From: Vibrio splendidus
GTDB lineage: Bacteria; Pseudomonadota; Gammaproteobacteria; Enterobacterales; Vibrionaceae
Direction of reading: 5' to 3'
Length of the DNA: 64,000 nt
Assembly: GCF_003345295.1 (NCBI RefSeq)
Contig: NZ_CP031056.1
Span: 1,054,001 to 1,118,000, forward strand
Under the pieces are notes generated by a model. The model made no database searches, had not been told where the DNA came from, and saw nothing but the letters and a program-made list of their open reading frames with translations. The translations under genes were made by a program, and so were the position numbers. Below, piece after piece: positions 25,815 to 35,088 of the stretch (position 1 is its first letter; every line of letters begins with the position of its first letter).

Positions 25815-26190
25815 TTTGTGTGAAAAGTACCATCAAAACTGGACTCTAAGTTGAGCGATTTTCAGTTTTGCCATACCTGAATTAATTCATGTAATGCTAA
25901 TGTTAGATTTTCAGAAACTGATTTATGTCCAAAAACATCACAACCTGAATTCTCAAGCGGGGCATTTTCTAGCTCGAAAATGCCCAAAAGTGTGTTAGCT
26001 ATGATAGGTTTGCAAGTGTCAATTTTTAACAATTGGTTAGTAAGCGAGCCTAATAATGTAACGTGATGGATATGAATAAGACACCGCAAGCAGTTTTACA
26101 TACCAAAAAATGATAAAGTTTCCTTCAACTAACTAGCTAAATTAGCAACAAAAACATTCACTTTCTCTATTCGTCTTAGTTGGGAACCAC
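25815..26190. other. Intergenic upstream of the NACHT gene
   Basis: 376 bp. A minus-strand frame 25862-26089 (75 aa, MRCLIHIHHVTLLGSLTNQL ...) could be a small gene but has no ribosome site. The NACHT gene promoter is expected at 26100-26180. Confidence 0.35.
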
Positions 26191-29100
26191 ATGCTTTATA
26201 TTGATCGTATTTTGTTCACCCAAGATAAGAAACTTTCCGAGTCAGAGTTACTTGCACAGGCAAACTTTATTGTTGTGCTCGCCGAGCCAGGGGCTGGAAA
26301 GTCCGAACTTATGCGGAGCCTTGCTAAATATCTTGGAGTTAACATGGCTAGTGCTAATGTGTTCCGCCATATGGGGACAGAGGACAAAGGTATTCCGATA
26401 GTGATCGATGCTTTTGATGAGCTAGCTAAAATTGATGAAAGTGGAATTCACCAGCTGTTAGCCAATGCAGCTAGAGCAAAACCTCCCCGTGTCATAATCT
26501 CTAGTCGCTCTAGCGAATGGAATAACTCTGCCACAAGTAATTTTGCAGAATATATTGGCCACGCCCCTTTAGTTGTTAGGCTTTGTGAGTTTGATGAGTC
26601 GGAACAACAGCAAATATACGAAAATTATACTCAAAAAGAAGACTTCCACGATTTTAAGAGAGAAGTTGCAAGGTTCGATCTCGCTTCGATTCTTCCAAAT
26701 CCTCAATTTCTCAAAATGTTTGCGGATGCGTATATTGAGAGTAATGGCAAGTTTACAAATAAAAAAACTATTTTCTCTCAGGCTATTGCTCGTCTAGCTC
26801 GGGAAGTTAACACTCAGGTCAAGCCTATAACGGCTTTGTCTCATGGAGAAAAAATCGAGCTATCATCGCAAATATTCGCCAAGATACTGCTTTCGGGTTC
26901 CGAAGGTGTTGGTGTGAGCGAGGCGACCGAGAGCCGAATGTATCCATTATTAGGAAGCTTAGTTAGCAGAGCTTCGGTAGCAAGTATTGTCCTCGCCACC
27001 CGTTTATTTAAGCCTAGTGATAATCCTGATCATCACGAACCCCTACATAAAATAATTTCTGAGTACTGCGCTGCAGAATATTTTATAAAGCGTATCAGTG
27101 CGCCCTCAGATCCGTTGAGTTTAGATAAACTATTACCCTTAGTTGCTCCAAACTCAGTGGTTAGAAATGAATTACGAGGACTAGTTGGCTGGATGGCTTC
27201 ATTGGGGGATAAGTTGATACAGGAGATGTTAATTGAACTCGATCCGTATGCGGTGCTCGCAAATGGAGACCCATCACAACTAGTAGACTCTTCAAAGGCA
27301 TTGCTCCTTTCCAAATTGAAAGAAGTTGAAAATGAAGATCCTTACTTTAGAAGGGGGGATCTTTGGCGGAAGTTCAGTGTTTCAGGTTTCTTCACTGAGG
27401 GCGTAGTTCAAGAAATTAAGCCATTGCTGTTGATTAATGGAGATGGGCATTTAAGAGATTTACTTTTGGAATTACTAGCGAGCTCCCAAGCCTCTAGGTG
27501 GTTGATTCCTGAGTTGGAACAATTGTCTTTTACTAAAAGCGAAGACAAATATACAAGAATGCTGGCGCATAAATGTCTCCTTGAACTGAGTAGCTATGCC
27601 CCTCGTACAAGCATTGACAAATTAGTTGATGAAGCTAGTAGTGCTTCATTACGAATGGTAATGGATGTATATGAGAGAATTGGCTTTTCTAATGTCACGG
27701 AAGCGGAGCTTGAGACTTTTTTTAGGCGTTGCTTCTATCTCTATCATGAAAAATGTGACAGAACATATGGTGAGCGATACTTTATAAAAGGACTTATCAG
27801 GGAGTTACAACTAACAACGGTTGAAAGCCTTTTAGACTCGTTAAGTAAAGATTTGTTTTGTACTTGCTTGAAAGATAACTACGAATGTAAATGCCGTCAT
27901 GGTGTTAGCAAACTAATAGGTTCATTGTTAGATCGCTATTTTGAACTTGCGGTGCCACCGTATAACCCGAAAAAGGTCTGGTCTTGGGTTGAAAACCTCA
28001 ATTTTTCCAACTCGAATGGTAATTCTAATGATTTCACTTCGGTAAAGATTCTTCAGGAAGATCACGCCCTTCGTCAAGGTATCATTGAACATGTATTTTC
28101 TCGGCTTACTGATGGTGAGAAAATTTGGCAACTTCGTTTCGATAAGTTTAGTGGCCACTACTCTCATGCTGGCTTGTGTTTGAGAGCCGAAGACCTTGAG
28201 TTTATCGCTGATTTAGCATTTGATACCGATAATGTACATTTGTGGTCGAGTTTTTTGCCTTCACATTACTATTGTCGGCCCAAAGAACAGAGAGGGCCAG
28301 ATCTCCTGATAAGGCATATGCGTTTTCAGGCAAATGAAAAGCTTGAGTTTATGGCTGTTTGGGCAAGTCGAAACAGATATGTAAGACGAGCTTTTCCTGA
28401 TCATAACCGCAAGCATAGACGAAGAATGAAACGTCGCGAAAAAAAGCAAGCATCTGTTTTTTTAAAGAATATAGATTTTGTTAATGAAAATCGCGAGTTG
28501 GTTGAAAGTGGTCGTCACTGGCCCTGTTTGCTACGATTTTCAAACCTTGTTTTAAATCATCCTGAGAATATTGAGAAAGAGTTTGGTGATGAAAATTTGG
28601 TTCGAACTGCGCTACGAAACTGTTTAGACTTCATAAAACCCAATGTCCCAGAATTACGTCAGCTTGCTGAGCTTCAGTGTCAATCGAAGTCTCAGGTTAC
28701 TGAGGACATTTTGTTCGCTGCTTGTCTTGAAATTATGCGTTTTAATGGCAAGTTGGATGAGGTTCCCCGCCAGATTCTCATTGCATTGAGAACCAATCTC
28801 AATAGGCATTGGGATGCGGTTGAAGATAATGAGCATACTTCTCTCAAGTCTGAAGTTGATAGACTAATATTCCCTAACGTAAAATCTGCCGAGGCATTTC
28901 TTCGACAATACGTAGAACCACAGCTTAGTGAGCCAAATTGTCAGTATCCTGAAGTTGGCTTACTTAAGTATGATGACGTTTTTAGCCCACTAAAAGCTTC
29001 TCTGTCGATTGAATGGCTTCATAAATTTAACAGCCTTGTATCGTATGCTTTGGATACACTTTTTGAGTTAGCGGTTAAATTTGGTGATAGGAAAAAACTT

Positions 29101-30213
29101 TGTACGATTATTAATGAAAGATGCACGAAGCTGATTCTACAATCTGAACCTGAACTTTCACCTGAAGATTGGAAGTTGAATGAGACACAAAAATTCTGGT
29201 TTGTTAGAGCGTTTTATTTCCTTAACCTAGAAGCGTCAGCTCCTTACTTCGAATTACTGAAGACTGATAAACACTCGATTCTTCTTTTTGAATGTTTATC
29301 AGGATCTTTGAATCGTGGTGAGAACTCATATTGGCCAGATTTATGCGCTCAAAAAAGTGAGGCTATTTTAGATACATTTATTGATGAATGGCCTAAAGTC
29401 CATTTACCAAGCTCTTGGGGGACAGGAAGCCCAGTAGGTGAAACAGCATACCGATTTATTAAGGATACTGTGTGGGCAATAAGTAGGGACATTCCTGATA
29501 GAGCTAGTCCTGTGTTGAAGCGGCTTCTGGATAATCCGCGTTTTAAAGAGTTTCATCAAGAACTGAAAAGTATCCTTGCTGAACAAAGAAGAACCAAAGC
29601 GCTGCAAGAGTTTGAGCCACCAACACCTCAGAATATCGTAAACTTCCTTGATAATGGTGACGTAGTAACGGTTGAGGTTCTGCGCCAACAGGTATTGCAA
29701 GAGTTGAGCAATTATCAACGAGAGGTACTAGGAGGTGAGTTTAATACTGGCAGTCGGTTCTATACGAAAGATAAAGAAGGAAAACTTAACAGATTAGGTG
29801 AACTAGATTCAGTCAATATAGTTGCTGAATACCTTAGCCATACACTCAAACAAAATGGCATCATAATTGATAAAGAACATGAAACCAAAAATCAGAATCG
29901 AATAGATATAACGGCAGCGAAGGTACTCGACGGGCAACGACGCTTACTTGTTATTGAAGCTAAAGGGCAATGGCATAAGGAGCTATATAGTGCTGCTTCC
30001 ACGCAACTTTATGAGCGTTATTCAGTACACCCAGATGCAGAACAGCAAGGAATCTATCTCGTTTTCTGGTTTGGCCCAGATGAATTAGTTGCGAATAGCA
30101 AAAAACATGGAATAACAAGCGGTCAGGATTTGAAATTGTCCATTGAGTCAACTCTACCTTGTGAGTTAGAGGGGAAGGTAGACGTGTTTGTGCTAGATGT
30201 TTCCTGTGTTTAG
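26191..30213 (+). CDS. NACHT/STAND NTPase fused to C-terminal PD-(D/E)XK nuclease (putative defence protein)
   Basis: A 1340-aa single-chain protein starting ATG 26191. The NTPase begins almost at the N terminus: Walker A AEPGAGKS (31-38), Walker B PIVIDAFDE (69-77) and sensor VIISSRSSEW (101-110), a NACHT/STAND arrangement. Residues ~180-1150 are helical repeat-like sequence that could form a HEAT/TPR-type sensor. The C-terminal ~130 residues hold a nuclease core: RIDITAAK (D1239), LLVIEAKG (E1256, K1258) and STQLYERY (a QxxxY element as in RecB/Cas4 nucleases). Known Avs proteins place the nuclease N-terminally; here it is C-terminal. Anti-phage sensing followed by DNA cleavage is inferred. 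It is flanked by other nucleases and has no obvious partner gene. Confidence 0.75.
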   Translation: MLYIDRILFTQDKKLSESELLAQANFIVVLAEPGAGKSELMRSLAKYLGVNMASANVFRHMGTEDKGIPIVIDAFDELAKIDESGIHQLLANAARAKPPRVIISSRSSEWNNSATSNFAEYIGHAPLVVRLCEFDESEQQQIYENYTQKEDFHDFKREVARFDLASILPNPQFLKMFADAYIESNGKFTNKKTIFSQAIARLAREVNTQVKPITALSHGEKIELSSQIFAKILLSGSEGVGVSEATESRMYPLLGSLVSRASVASIVLATRLFKPSDNPDHHEPLHKIISEYCAAEYFIKRISAPSDPLSLDKLLPLVAPNSVVRNELRGLVGWMASLGDKLIQEMLIELDPYAVLANGDPSQLVDSSKALLLSKLKEVENEDPYFRRGDLWRKFSVSGFFTEGVVQEIKPLLLINGDGHLRDLLLELLASSQASRWLIPELEQLSFTKSEDKYTRMLAHKCLLELSSYAPRTSIDKLVDEASSASLRMVMDVYERIGFSNVTEAELETFFRRCFYLYHEKCDRTYGERYFIKGLIRELQLTTVESLLDSLSKDLFCTCLKDNYECKCRHGVSKLIGSLLDRYFELAVPPYNPKKVWSWVENLNFSNSNGNSNDFTSVKILQEDHALRQGIIEHVFSRLTDGEKIWQLRFDKFSGHYSHAGLCLRAEDLEFIADLAFDTDNVHLWSSFLPSHYYCRPKEQRGPDLLIRHMRFQANEKLEFMAVWASRNRYVRRAFPDHNRKHRRRMKRREKKQASVFLKNIDFVNENRELVESGRHWPCLLRFSNLVLNHPENIEKEFGDENLVRTALRNCLDFIKPNVPELRQLAELQCQSKSQVTEDILFAACLEIMRFNGKLDEVPRQILIALRTNLNRHWDAVEDNEHTSLKSEVDRLIFPNVKSAEAFLRQYVEPQLSEPNCQYPEVGLLKYDDVFSPLKASLSIEWLHKFNSLVSYALDTLFELAVKFGDRKKLCTIINERCTKLILQSEPELSPEDWKLNETQKFWFVRAFYFLNLEASAPYFELLKTDKHSILLFECLSGSLNRGENSYWPDLCAQKSEAILDTFIDEWPKVHLPSSWGTGSPVGETAYRFIKDTVWAISRDIPDRASPVLKRLLDNPRFKEFHQELKSILAEQRRTKALQEFEPPTPQNIVNFLDNGDVVTVEVLRQQVLQELSNYQREVLGGEFNTGSRFYTKDKEGKLNRLGELDSVNIVAEYLSHTLKQNGIIIDKEHETKNQNRIDITAAKVLDGQRRLLVIEAKGQWHKELYSAASTQLYERYSVHPDAEQQGIYLVFWFGPDELVANSKKHGITSGQDLKLSIESTLPCELEGKVDVFVLDVSCV

Positions 30214-30515
30214 CTCTGCTCAATCAAGGGTGAGTATGCTAGTGGCTTAGCGCCATATTCATTATTTTACTTTGTTAATTTAGGGGGGGGGACTCTAACA
30301 TGCTTCTGTCCAACTATGAGTTGGAAATGTTCGGATTCCGAACAAGGAACCCAAACGCAAGCGGCGTAAACTAATCGTCCTAAGTACACAGCTCCAGCTC
30401 TTCTCTCTCCTGGCTCATTAATTGTTATTATTCTTATTAATATCAACGGGCTAACTATACTCATCATCTATTGTTTATGCTTTAATGCACCAAAATGCTT
30501 ATCAGGTGAGTTTAA
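30214..30515. other. Intergenic with poly-G tract
   Basis: 302 bp, no gene. A run of nine G at 30283-30291 is a slippage-prone tract. Confidence 0.4.
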
Positions 30516-31337
30516 ATGGCACGAAAAAACGATGGAATCATATGGCACTTAATGGACGCTCCATGGTGGCTAAGCGTAGTACTCTCGGCTTGTATTTATT
30601 TTGGACTTTCATATCTATTACCTAGCTTGGCCGTTGGTAGCAATAATTTTGTCTTTGAAGCTATTGCTCCAAACTTGCCCCTGATAGCCCCATATTTTAC
30701 GTTTTTATTTTTGCTCCCCGCACCGATAGCGCTTTTTAAGCAATATCAGAGGAAAAGAAGCTATCTCACGACCAACTCTCAGATTAGAACTCATAGGAAT
30801 ACCTCCCCACTAAATCACTTGAGTTGGATGGAATTTGAGAGTTACATCGGAGAGTTCTTTAAGTCTCAAGGATATGCGGTCAAACAATCTTTCTCTCAAA
30901 AATCTGATGGTGGCGTTGATATTTGGTTAACAAAAGATAGTAAATTAAGTCTTGTACAATGTAAGCATTGGAAATCTCGCAAGGTGGGAGTGCAAGTTCT
31001 AAGGGAGATGTACGGTGTCATGATCGCAAATAATGCCAGTAAAATGATTATCGTAACTTCAGGGGATTTTACTTCTGATGCTGTGGCTTTTTCTCTAGAT
31101 AAACGTCTGTGGTTAGTCAACGGTAGCGAACTAGTACATATGATCGAAGATGGGCGCAGGTTCCAAAATAAACCATCAATCTCGCCCCAAACACACAGGG
31201 CAGACATCGAACCTATGATTTGTCCTGATTGCCAATCTAAGCTTGTAATGCGTGTTGCTAAGCGAGGAGCTAAATCTGGTATGTCTTTTTATGGTTGCTC
31301 TACGTATCCAAAGTGCCGTTATACTTGCGACTGCTAA
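30516..31337 (+). CDS. Membrane-anchored Mrr-type restriction endonuclease with zinc finger
   Basis: 273 aa. Two N-terminal membrane segments (~18-38 and ~57-74), then an Mrr_cat domain (~100-215) with D135 in SDGGVDIW and Q148-x-K150 in LVQCKHWK (D-QxK active site). It ends with a four-cysteine topoisomerase-type zinc ribbon (CPDC at ~233-236, YGCSTYPKCRY). The combination is a recurrent one in bacteria; related proteins cleave DNA and may act on foreign or damaged DNA at the membrane. GTGAG lies before the ATG. It follows the NACHT-nuclease gene on the same strand, 300 bp away. Confidence 0.85.
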   Translation: MARKNDGIIWHLMDAPWWLSVVLSACIYFGLSYLLPSLAVGSNNFVFEAIAPNLPLIAPYFTFLFLLPAPIALFKQYQRKRSYLTTNSQIRTHRNTSPLNHLSWMEFESYIGEFFKSQGYAVKQSFSQKSDGGVDIWLTKDSKLSLVQCKHWKSRKVGVQVLREMYGVMIANNASKMIIVTSGDFTSDAVAFSLDKRLWLVNGSELVHMIEDGRRFQNKPSISPQTHRADIEPMICPDCQSKLVMRVAKRGAKSGMSFYGCSTYPKCRYTCDC

Positions 31338-31463
31338 GTTTTAATCTATTCACAATGCACGCTTGGTGTAGAAAGTAAGCTCTGAGACCGATATTGGTAC
31401 TTCCAATACCACCCTCAATTGCATATTTCGGACATAACGCCTCCCAATAAAAAGTGAGATTTG

Positions 31464-31901
31464 ATGTTTTCCAAAAGATATAAGCTATCAAGCTGGGCTG
31501 ACTCAGGTATCCCAAAAGTTGCTGCTGGCGTCTATGCTATTTGGCATGGCGAACAACTGATTTATTGCGGTATGTCTGGAAGACAAATCGAAAAAAACAG
31601 TCATAAGCCAAAATTTGGTCTAATCACACGTATCCAAAGTCATGCTTCTGGTCGTTTAAGTGGTGACCAATTTTGCGTGTACGTTGCGAATCGTTTGGTG
31701 ATTCCTAGTTTGAAACCATCTGACCTCCCTCGCTTTGCTTCTGGAGACCTCAAGCTCGACTCTCTAACGAAGGAATACATCCATCAGCATCTTGAATTTC
31801 AATATACTGTTGTTGATACAAGCGAACGAGCTTACAAGTTAGAAGACAAGGCGAGGTCTGGCGAGACATTTGGTCAATTACCTCTTTTAAACCCCCTCTA
31901 A
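31464..31901 (+). CDS. GIY-YIG-like nuclease-domain protein
   Basis: 145 aa from ATG 31464 (MFSKRYKLSSWAD), with GAG upstream. AGVYAIWHGEQLIYCGMSGR (~20-40) matches the GIY...YIG strands, followed by an Arg/His segment (RIQSHASGRLSGDQF) and a downstream Glu in YKLEDKAR. The full family fold is short but credible. GIY-YIG enzymes cut DNA; homologues of this size are often solitary and uncharacterised. It is the last of four potential nucleic-acid enzymes in a row on the plus strand. Confidence 0.7.
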   Translation: MFSKRYKLSSWADSGIPKVAAGVYAIWHGEQLIYCGMSGRQIEKNSHKPKFGLITRIQSHASGRLSGDQFCVYVANRLVIPSLKPSDLPRFASGDLKLDSLTKEYIHQHLEFQYTVVDTSERAYKLEDKARSGETFGQLPLLNPL

Positions 31902-32462
31902 ATGGGTTTTGCCATAAAGAGAGTAGGTGAAGTGCTCTTTTAAGGATAGAGCGCTCCTGTTGATTTTGGAGATATTGTCTGTTTTAGAATTTCCAAACGT
32001 GATGGTATGCGAGACGAGTAGTAGCTTCTGTTGTTCGCTGATCTGTAAGCTAAGCTGTTGTTCCAACAATGGAAACAACTGGGTGATCAAATTTATGTTT
32101 AAAATTCGACGATACTAAAAGAGGATTCGGTCACACTCGGCAAAGGATAAGGAAGTGTTAAGGAGCTTGTTAATTAAGCTTTAAAGAAAGTAAAAGATAA
32201 GGTCAAAATACCAGCTCAGGTAGTGAATGCTATCGATAAGCTATTAGCACAGTTAGCTAAATTTATATAAGTGCCTTGGGTTATTAACATCTCACACACC
32301 GTCCTTCGGACGAAATGACGATTTAGCGCTATGTAGACCTCTATATGTCGTTACTGGAAGGGGCACATTGCCCCCAGTTAAATACTCTACATACCAACGT
32401 AGAAGAAGCAATCAAACTGCGCGTCATAAACCTAAACTTGTAGGTTTAAGAATGCCCCCATG
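31902..32462. other. Intergenic before integrase, with a gene remnant
   Basis: 561 bp. At 32179-32270 a plus-strand frame ending KVKIPAQVVNAIDKLLAQLA is open for ~30 codons but is preceded by a stop, so it is probably a remnant. A GTCC-TTC-GGAC hairpin lies at ~32300. Confidence 0.4.
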
Positions 32463-33665
32463 CTATGAAGATGACGACTTAATAAACTCACTCCACCAAG
32501 CCATAATGTCTTTTCTTTGCTCAAAAAAATCGGTTCGATTATAGCTTGCCCTAGTTGTATTTCTATCAGCGTGCGACAAACAGGCTTCAATATGCAGTGA
32601 ATCAAACTCCTGCTCGTGCAGGGCAGTAGAGGCTATTGACCTTAACCCATGTGCTACAAGCTCACCTTTAAAACCAAGACTGCGTTTTATCGCAGCATTT
32701 GCTGTGAATACGCTCATGTGGGTATTAGAGTTTCGCTCACTAGGGAAGACAAACTCTTTACCTTCACTTAACGGGCGTATTTTGCTGAGTATCTCTATCA
32801 TCTCATCAGTCAGGGGGACTTTATGTACTCTTTGGCTTTTCATTTCTTCAAGCGGAATCGTCAAACATCTTTTGTGAATATCAATGTAGCTCCAGCGTGT
32901 TCGGGCCGCTTCTTTAGGTCTTAACATTGTATGAAGTTGCCACAGTATGAGGTATTTGGTTTTATCTTGTATCGTATTGTTTGTCTCAAGCTTACATAGG
33001 AACTCTTGAAGTATTTCTGGACGGATTGTTGGCATATGCTTTACATCATGGCGTTCGAACGCCTTGATCATTCTGGTCAATGGATTTGCATCGATTACAT
33101 CACTATCAACTCCATATTCCATAATCTGATTCAGTGACTGACAGATTCGTTTGATCGTCGAAAGTTTCTGGGCTTCTTCGAGAGGACGTAGGAGCTGAAT
33201 GGCATCTCTACGCGTAATAGACTCTATGGGAACATTTTGAAATTTGGGGAATATATAGATTTGTAGAGTTCTCCAAATACGTTCAGCATGCTCCTTGCTG
33301 ATTGTTTTTTTCTTTCTTTTGAACCATTGCTCAGCAACGCAAATGAAAGTATTAGATTCTCTACGAAGGGTATCCTGCTTGAGTAGCTCAATGTGCTCTC
33401 GAGGATCAACTCCATTGGCAAGTTGATTTCGGTGATCTTGAGCAATCTTCCTTGCGTCAGCAAGTTTTAACGTTGGGTATGAACCTAGCGAGAGCTTCTT
33501 AACTTTGCCAGTTACACGATTGGTGTATCGATACTGCCATGATTTGGTGCCATTCGGTCTAATGCGGAGGTTAAGCCCATTTCCGTCAGACAGAATATAT
33601 TCCTTCGTTTTGATCTCGGTTGCTTTGATTTGTTTGTCAGACAAACTAGTGGTTTTCTTTGGCAT
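32463..33665 (-). CDS. int: P4-type tyrosine integrase
   Basis: 400 aa, start ATG 33665. The N-terminal Arm-DNA-binding DUF4102 domain is visible (LSDGNGLNLRIRPNGTKSWQ, then YRYTNRVTGK). The C-terminal catalytic domain shows the first Arg in LHTMLRPKEAART, HxxR in AHGLRSIAST, His in LSHADRNTTR and the nucleophile Tyr in ASYNRTDF. This family integrates islands into tRNA genes. No tRNA lies immediately beside it; the nearest tRNA trace is the tRNA-Ser fragment at 16580. It marks the right boundary of the accessory block. Confidence 0.93.
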   Translation of the reverse strand: MPKKTTSLSDKQIKATEIKTKEYILSDGNGLNLRIRPNGTKSWQYRYTNRVTGKVKKLSLGSYPTLKLADARKIAQDHRNQLANGVDPREHIELLKQDTLRRESNTFICVAEQWFKRKKKTISKEHAERIWRTLQIYIFPKFQNVPIESITRRDAIQLLRPLEEAQKLSTIKRICQSLNQIMEYGVDSDVIDANPLTRMIKAFERHDVKHMPTIRPEILQEFLCKLETNNTIQDKTKYLILWQLHTMLRPKEAARTRWSYIDIHKRCLTIPLEEMKSQRVHKVPLTDEMIEILSKIRPLSEGKEFVFPSERNSNTHMSVFTANAAIKRSLGFKGELVAHGLRSIASTALHEQEFDSLHIEACLSHADRNTTRASYNRTDFFEQRKDIMAWWSEFIKSSSS

Positions 33666-34092
33666 ATGAACTCCCCAAAAAGTTGTTACATATTCTACAC
33701 TAGTTCATTGCTTGGGGTACATAATGGGGTACAAAAAATATGAGGAGTGGTGAGTTGGTGTGAGAGGGTGTGAATTGAATTATTTATATAAGTTATTGTT
33801 TTGAATGGAGTGTTTGGTCTTGGTGAGTTGAGGTGATTGTTTGATTCAGTAGTCCCGGAAACCATTGAATAGACATAGAGATAAACCTTGATAAATATAT
33901 TTGCTGCACATTGTAAGGGTTCGCTAGGGCGTGTAAAGCGCTATGTTGTACCTGAAGCCATGTCTTTACAGTGTAATCTAGGGGCTGTGGCTGTCACATG
34001 ACTAGATATGGCAGGAGTTTCCCTGCCATTTAACAACACATAGTAACAATGGATGAGATTGTACGAACGACTGAAAGTTGATTTTTGACGGG
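33666..34092. other. Intergenic: integrase promoter and island edge
   Basis: 427 bp. GGGGTAC occurs twice just upstream of int (33715 and 33726), possibly an integrase or Xis binding site. No tRNA or clear att duplication was found. Confidence 0.35.
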
Positions 34093-35088
34093 TTATTTCC
34101 TAGTTCGTGACTCTAAGAAATAGGTCATAAATACCATGTATAGCAAGACTAAAAATAGCTGGAAAATACGAACGTAAAATTTGTCATCCAACGCGCCGCT
34201 GCTTATTGATGTTCCCATAAGTACATTGAATCCGGTAAAGGCCGTAATATATATAGGCGCCTTTTGTGGAACGGTATAAATCTTTATTCCGAAAAGCGCA
34301 ATGACACTGAGTACAACCATCATATATACATACATATTAGGTGCTAAAGATATGATGAGAAAAGTGACGAATGAAATCAGGCCTGCGAAGATGTTACTTA
34401 CTGTGAAAAATAACGCGGTCTTACCGGACGTTTCGCTGCTTGCCATTAACGATAATAACATTACAAATGCAACGGTAAGCAGTATCTGTGAAAGTTGAAA
34501 ATAGAAGTAAAAGCATACGAGTGGAAATGAAATCACCCATGCGCGTATAGCGGCTGTCCATCGCATTTCTTTGGTAAGTGGAGATACGGGAAAGCCAACA
34601 AAGTCCGTCTTCTCTTCTTCGGGAAAATAAACGTGTGAAAGGGCATACAAAGCGACGGCCGAAGTGCCTGAAAACGCAAAACCGATTCCTACATTCAGCG
34701 CGGATGCTTGATCGATTATAGTTATAGATGGAAGTAATATCAGTTCGATCATTAAGAATGTTGCGAACATGACCCATTTAGGGTCGGTAAATAAATAGTA
34801 TGCCCAAAGCATCCCGAGTGTGAGTATAGAAAGAAAGGCAATTTTATACTCAGGTAGCCCCGTTGATACTACGAATCCAATTACAGCGGTGGATAGAAGC
34901 GCATAGGCCAACTGCTTGACATGGAGAATATGAAATTGAGGTTTATCAGTGATAAATTTTGCGGTCAGAAGTGGCGTACAAAAAGCTAATGGCCAGTTAA
35001 ACCATAGTGCAAGGAATGTTGCCAAGCCGACTGTCGTGACGTAGCGAAAAATCCTACGCTCTTGTGCTTGTTCTATTTTATCGAACAT
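34093..35088 (-). CDS. DUF2955 inner-membrane protein (efflux partner)
   Basis: 331 aa with about 9-10 predicted membrane helices (TTVGLATFLALWFNWPLAF and similar). It matches the DUF2955/FUSC-like proteins that accompany HlyD-type adaptors. The start overlaps the HlyD stop by 11 bp, so the two are coupled. Such pairs export aromatic acids, dyes or drugs through an outer-membrane channel; substrate not deducible. N-terminal EQAQERRIFRYVTT is cytoplasmic. Confidence 0.8.
   Translation of the reverse strand: MFDKIEQAQERRIFRYVTTVGLATFLALWFNWPLAFCTPLLTAKFITDKPQFHILHVKQLAYALLSTAVIGFVVSTGLPEYKIAFLSILTLGMLWAYYLFTDPKWVMFATFLMIELILLPSITIIDQASALNVGIGFAFSGTSAVALYALSHVYFPEEEKTDFVGFPVSPLTKEMRWTAAIRAWVISFPLVCFYFYFQLSQILLTVAFVMLLSLMASSETSGKTALFFTVSNIFAGLISFVTFLIISLAPNMYVYMMVVLSVIALFGIKIYTVPQKAPIYITAFTGFNVLMGTSISSGALDDKFYVRIFQLFLVLLYMVFMTYFLESRTRK

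Noticed and set aside
25862..26089. 75-aa minus-strand ORF before the NACHT gene
   Set aside because: No ribosome site, no recognised motif, and it lies in the probable promoter region. Kept only as a possibility.
30267..30467. 66-aa minus-strand ORF
   Set aside because: Crosses the poly-G tract and has no support.
33666..34092. tRNA or clear att site next to the integrase
   Set aside because: No tRNA secondary structure or matching repeat was found in this stretch.
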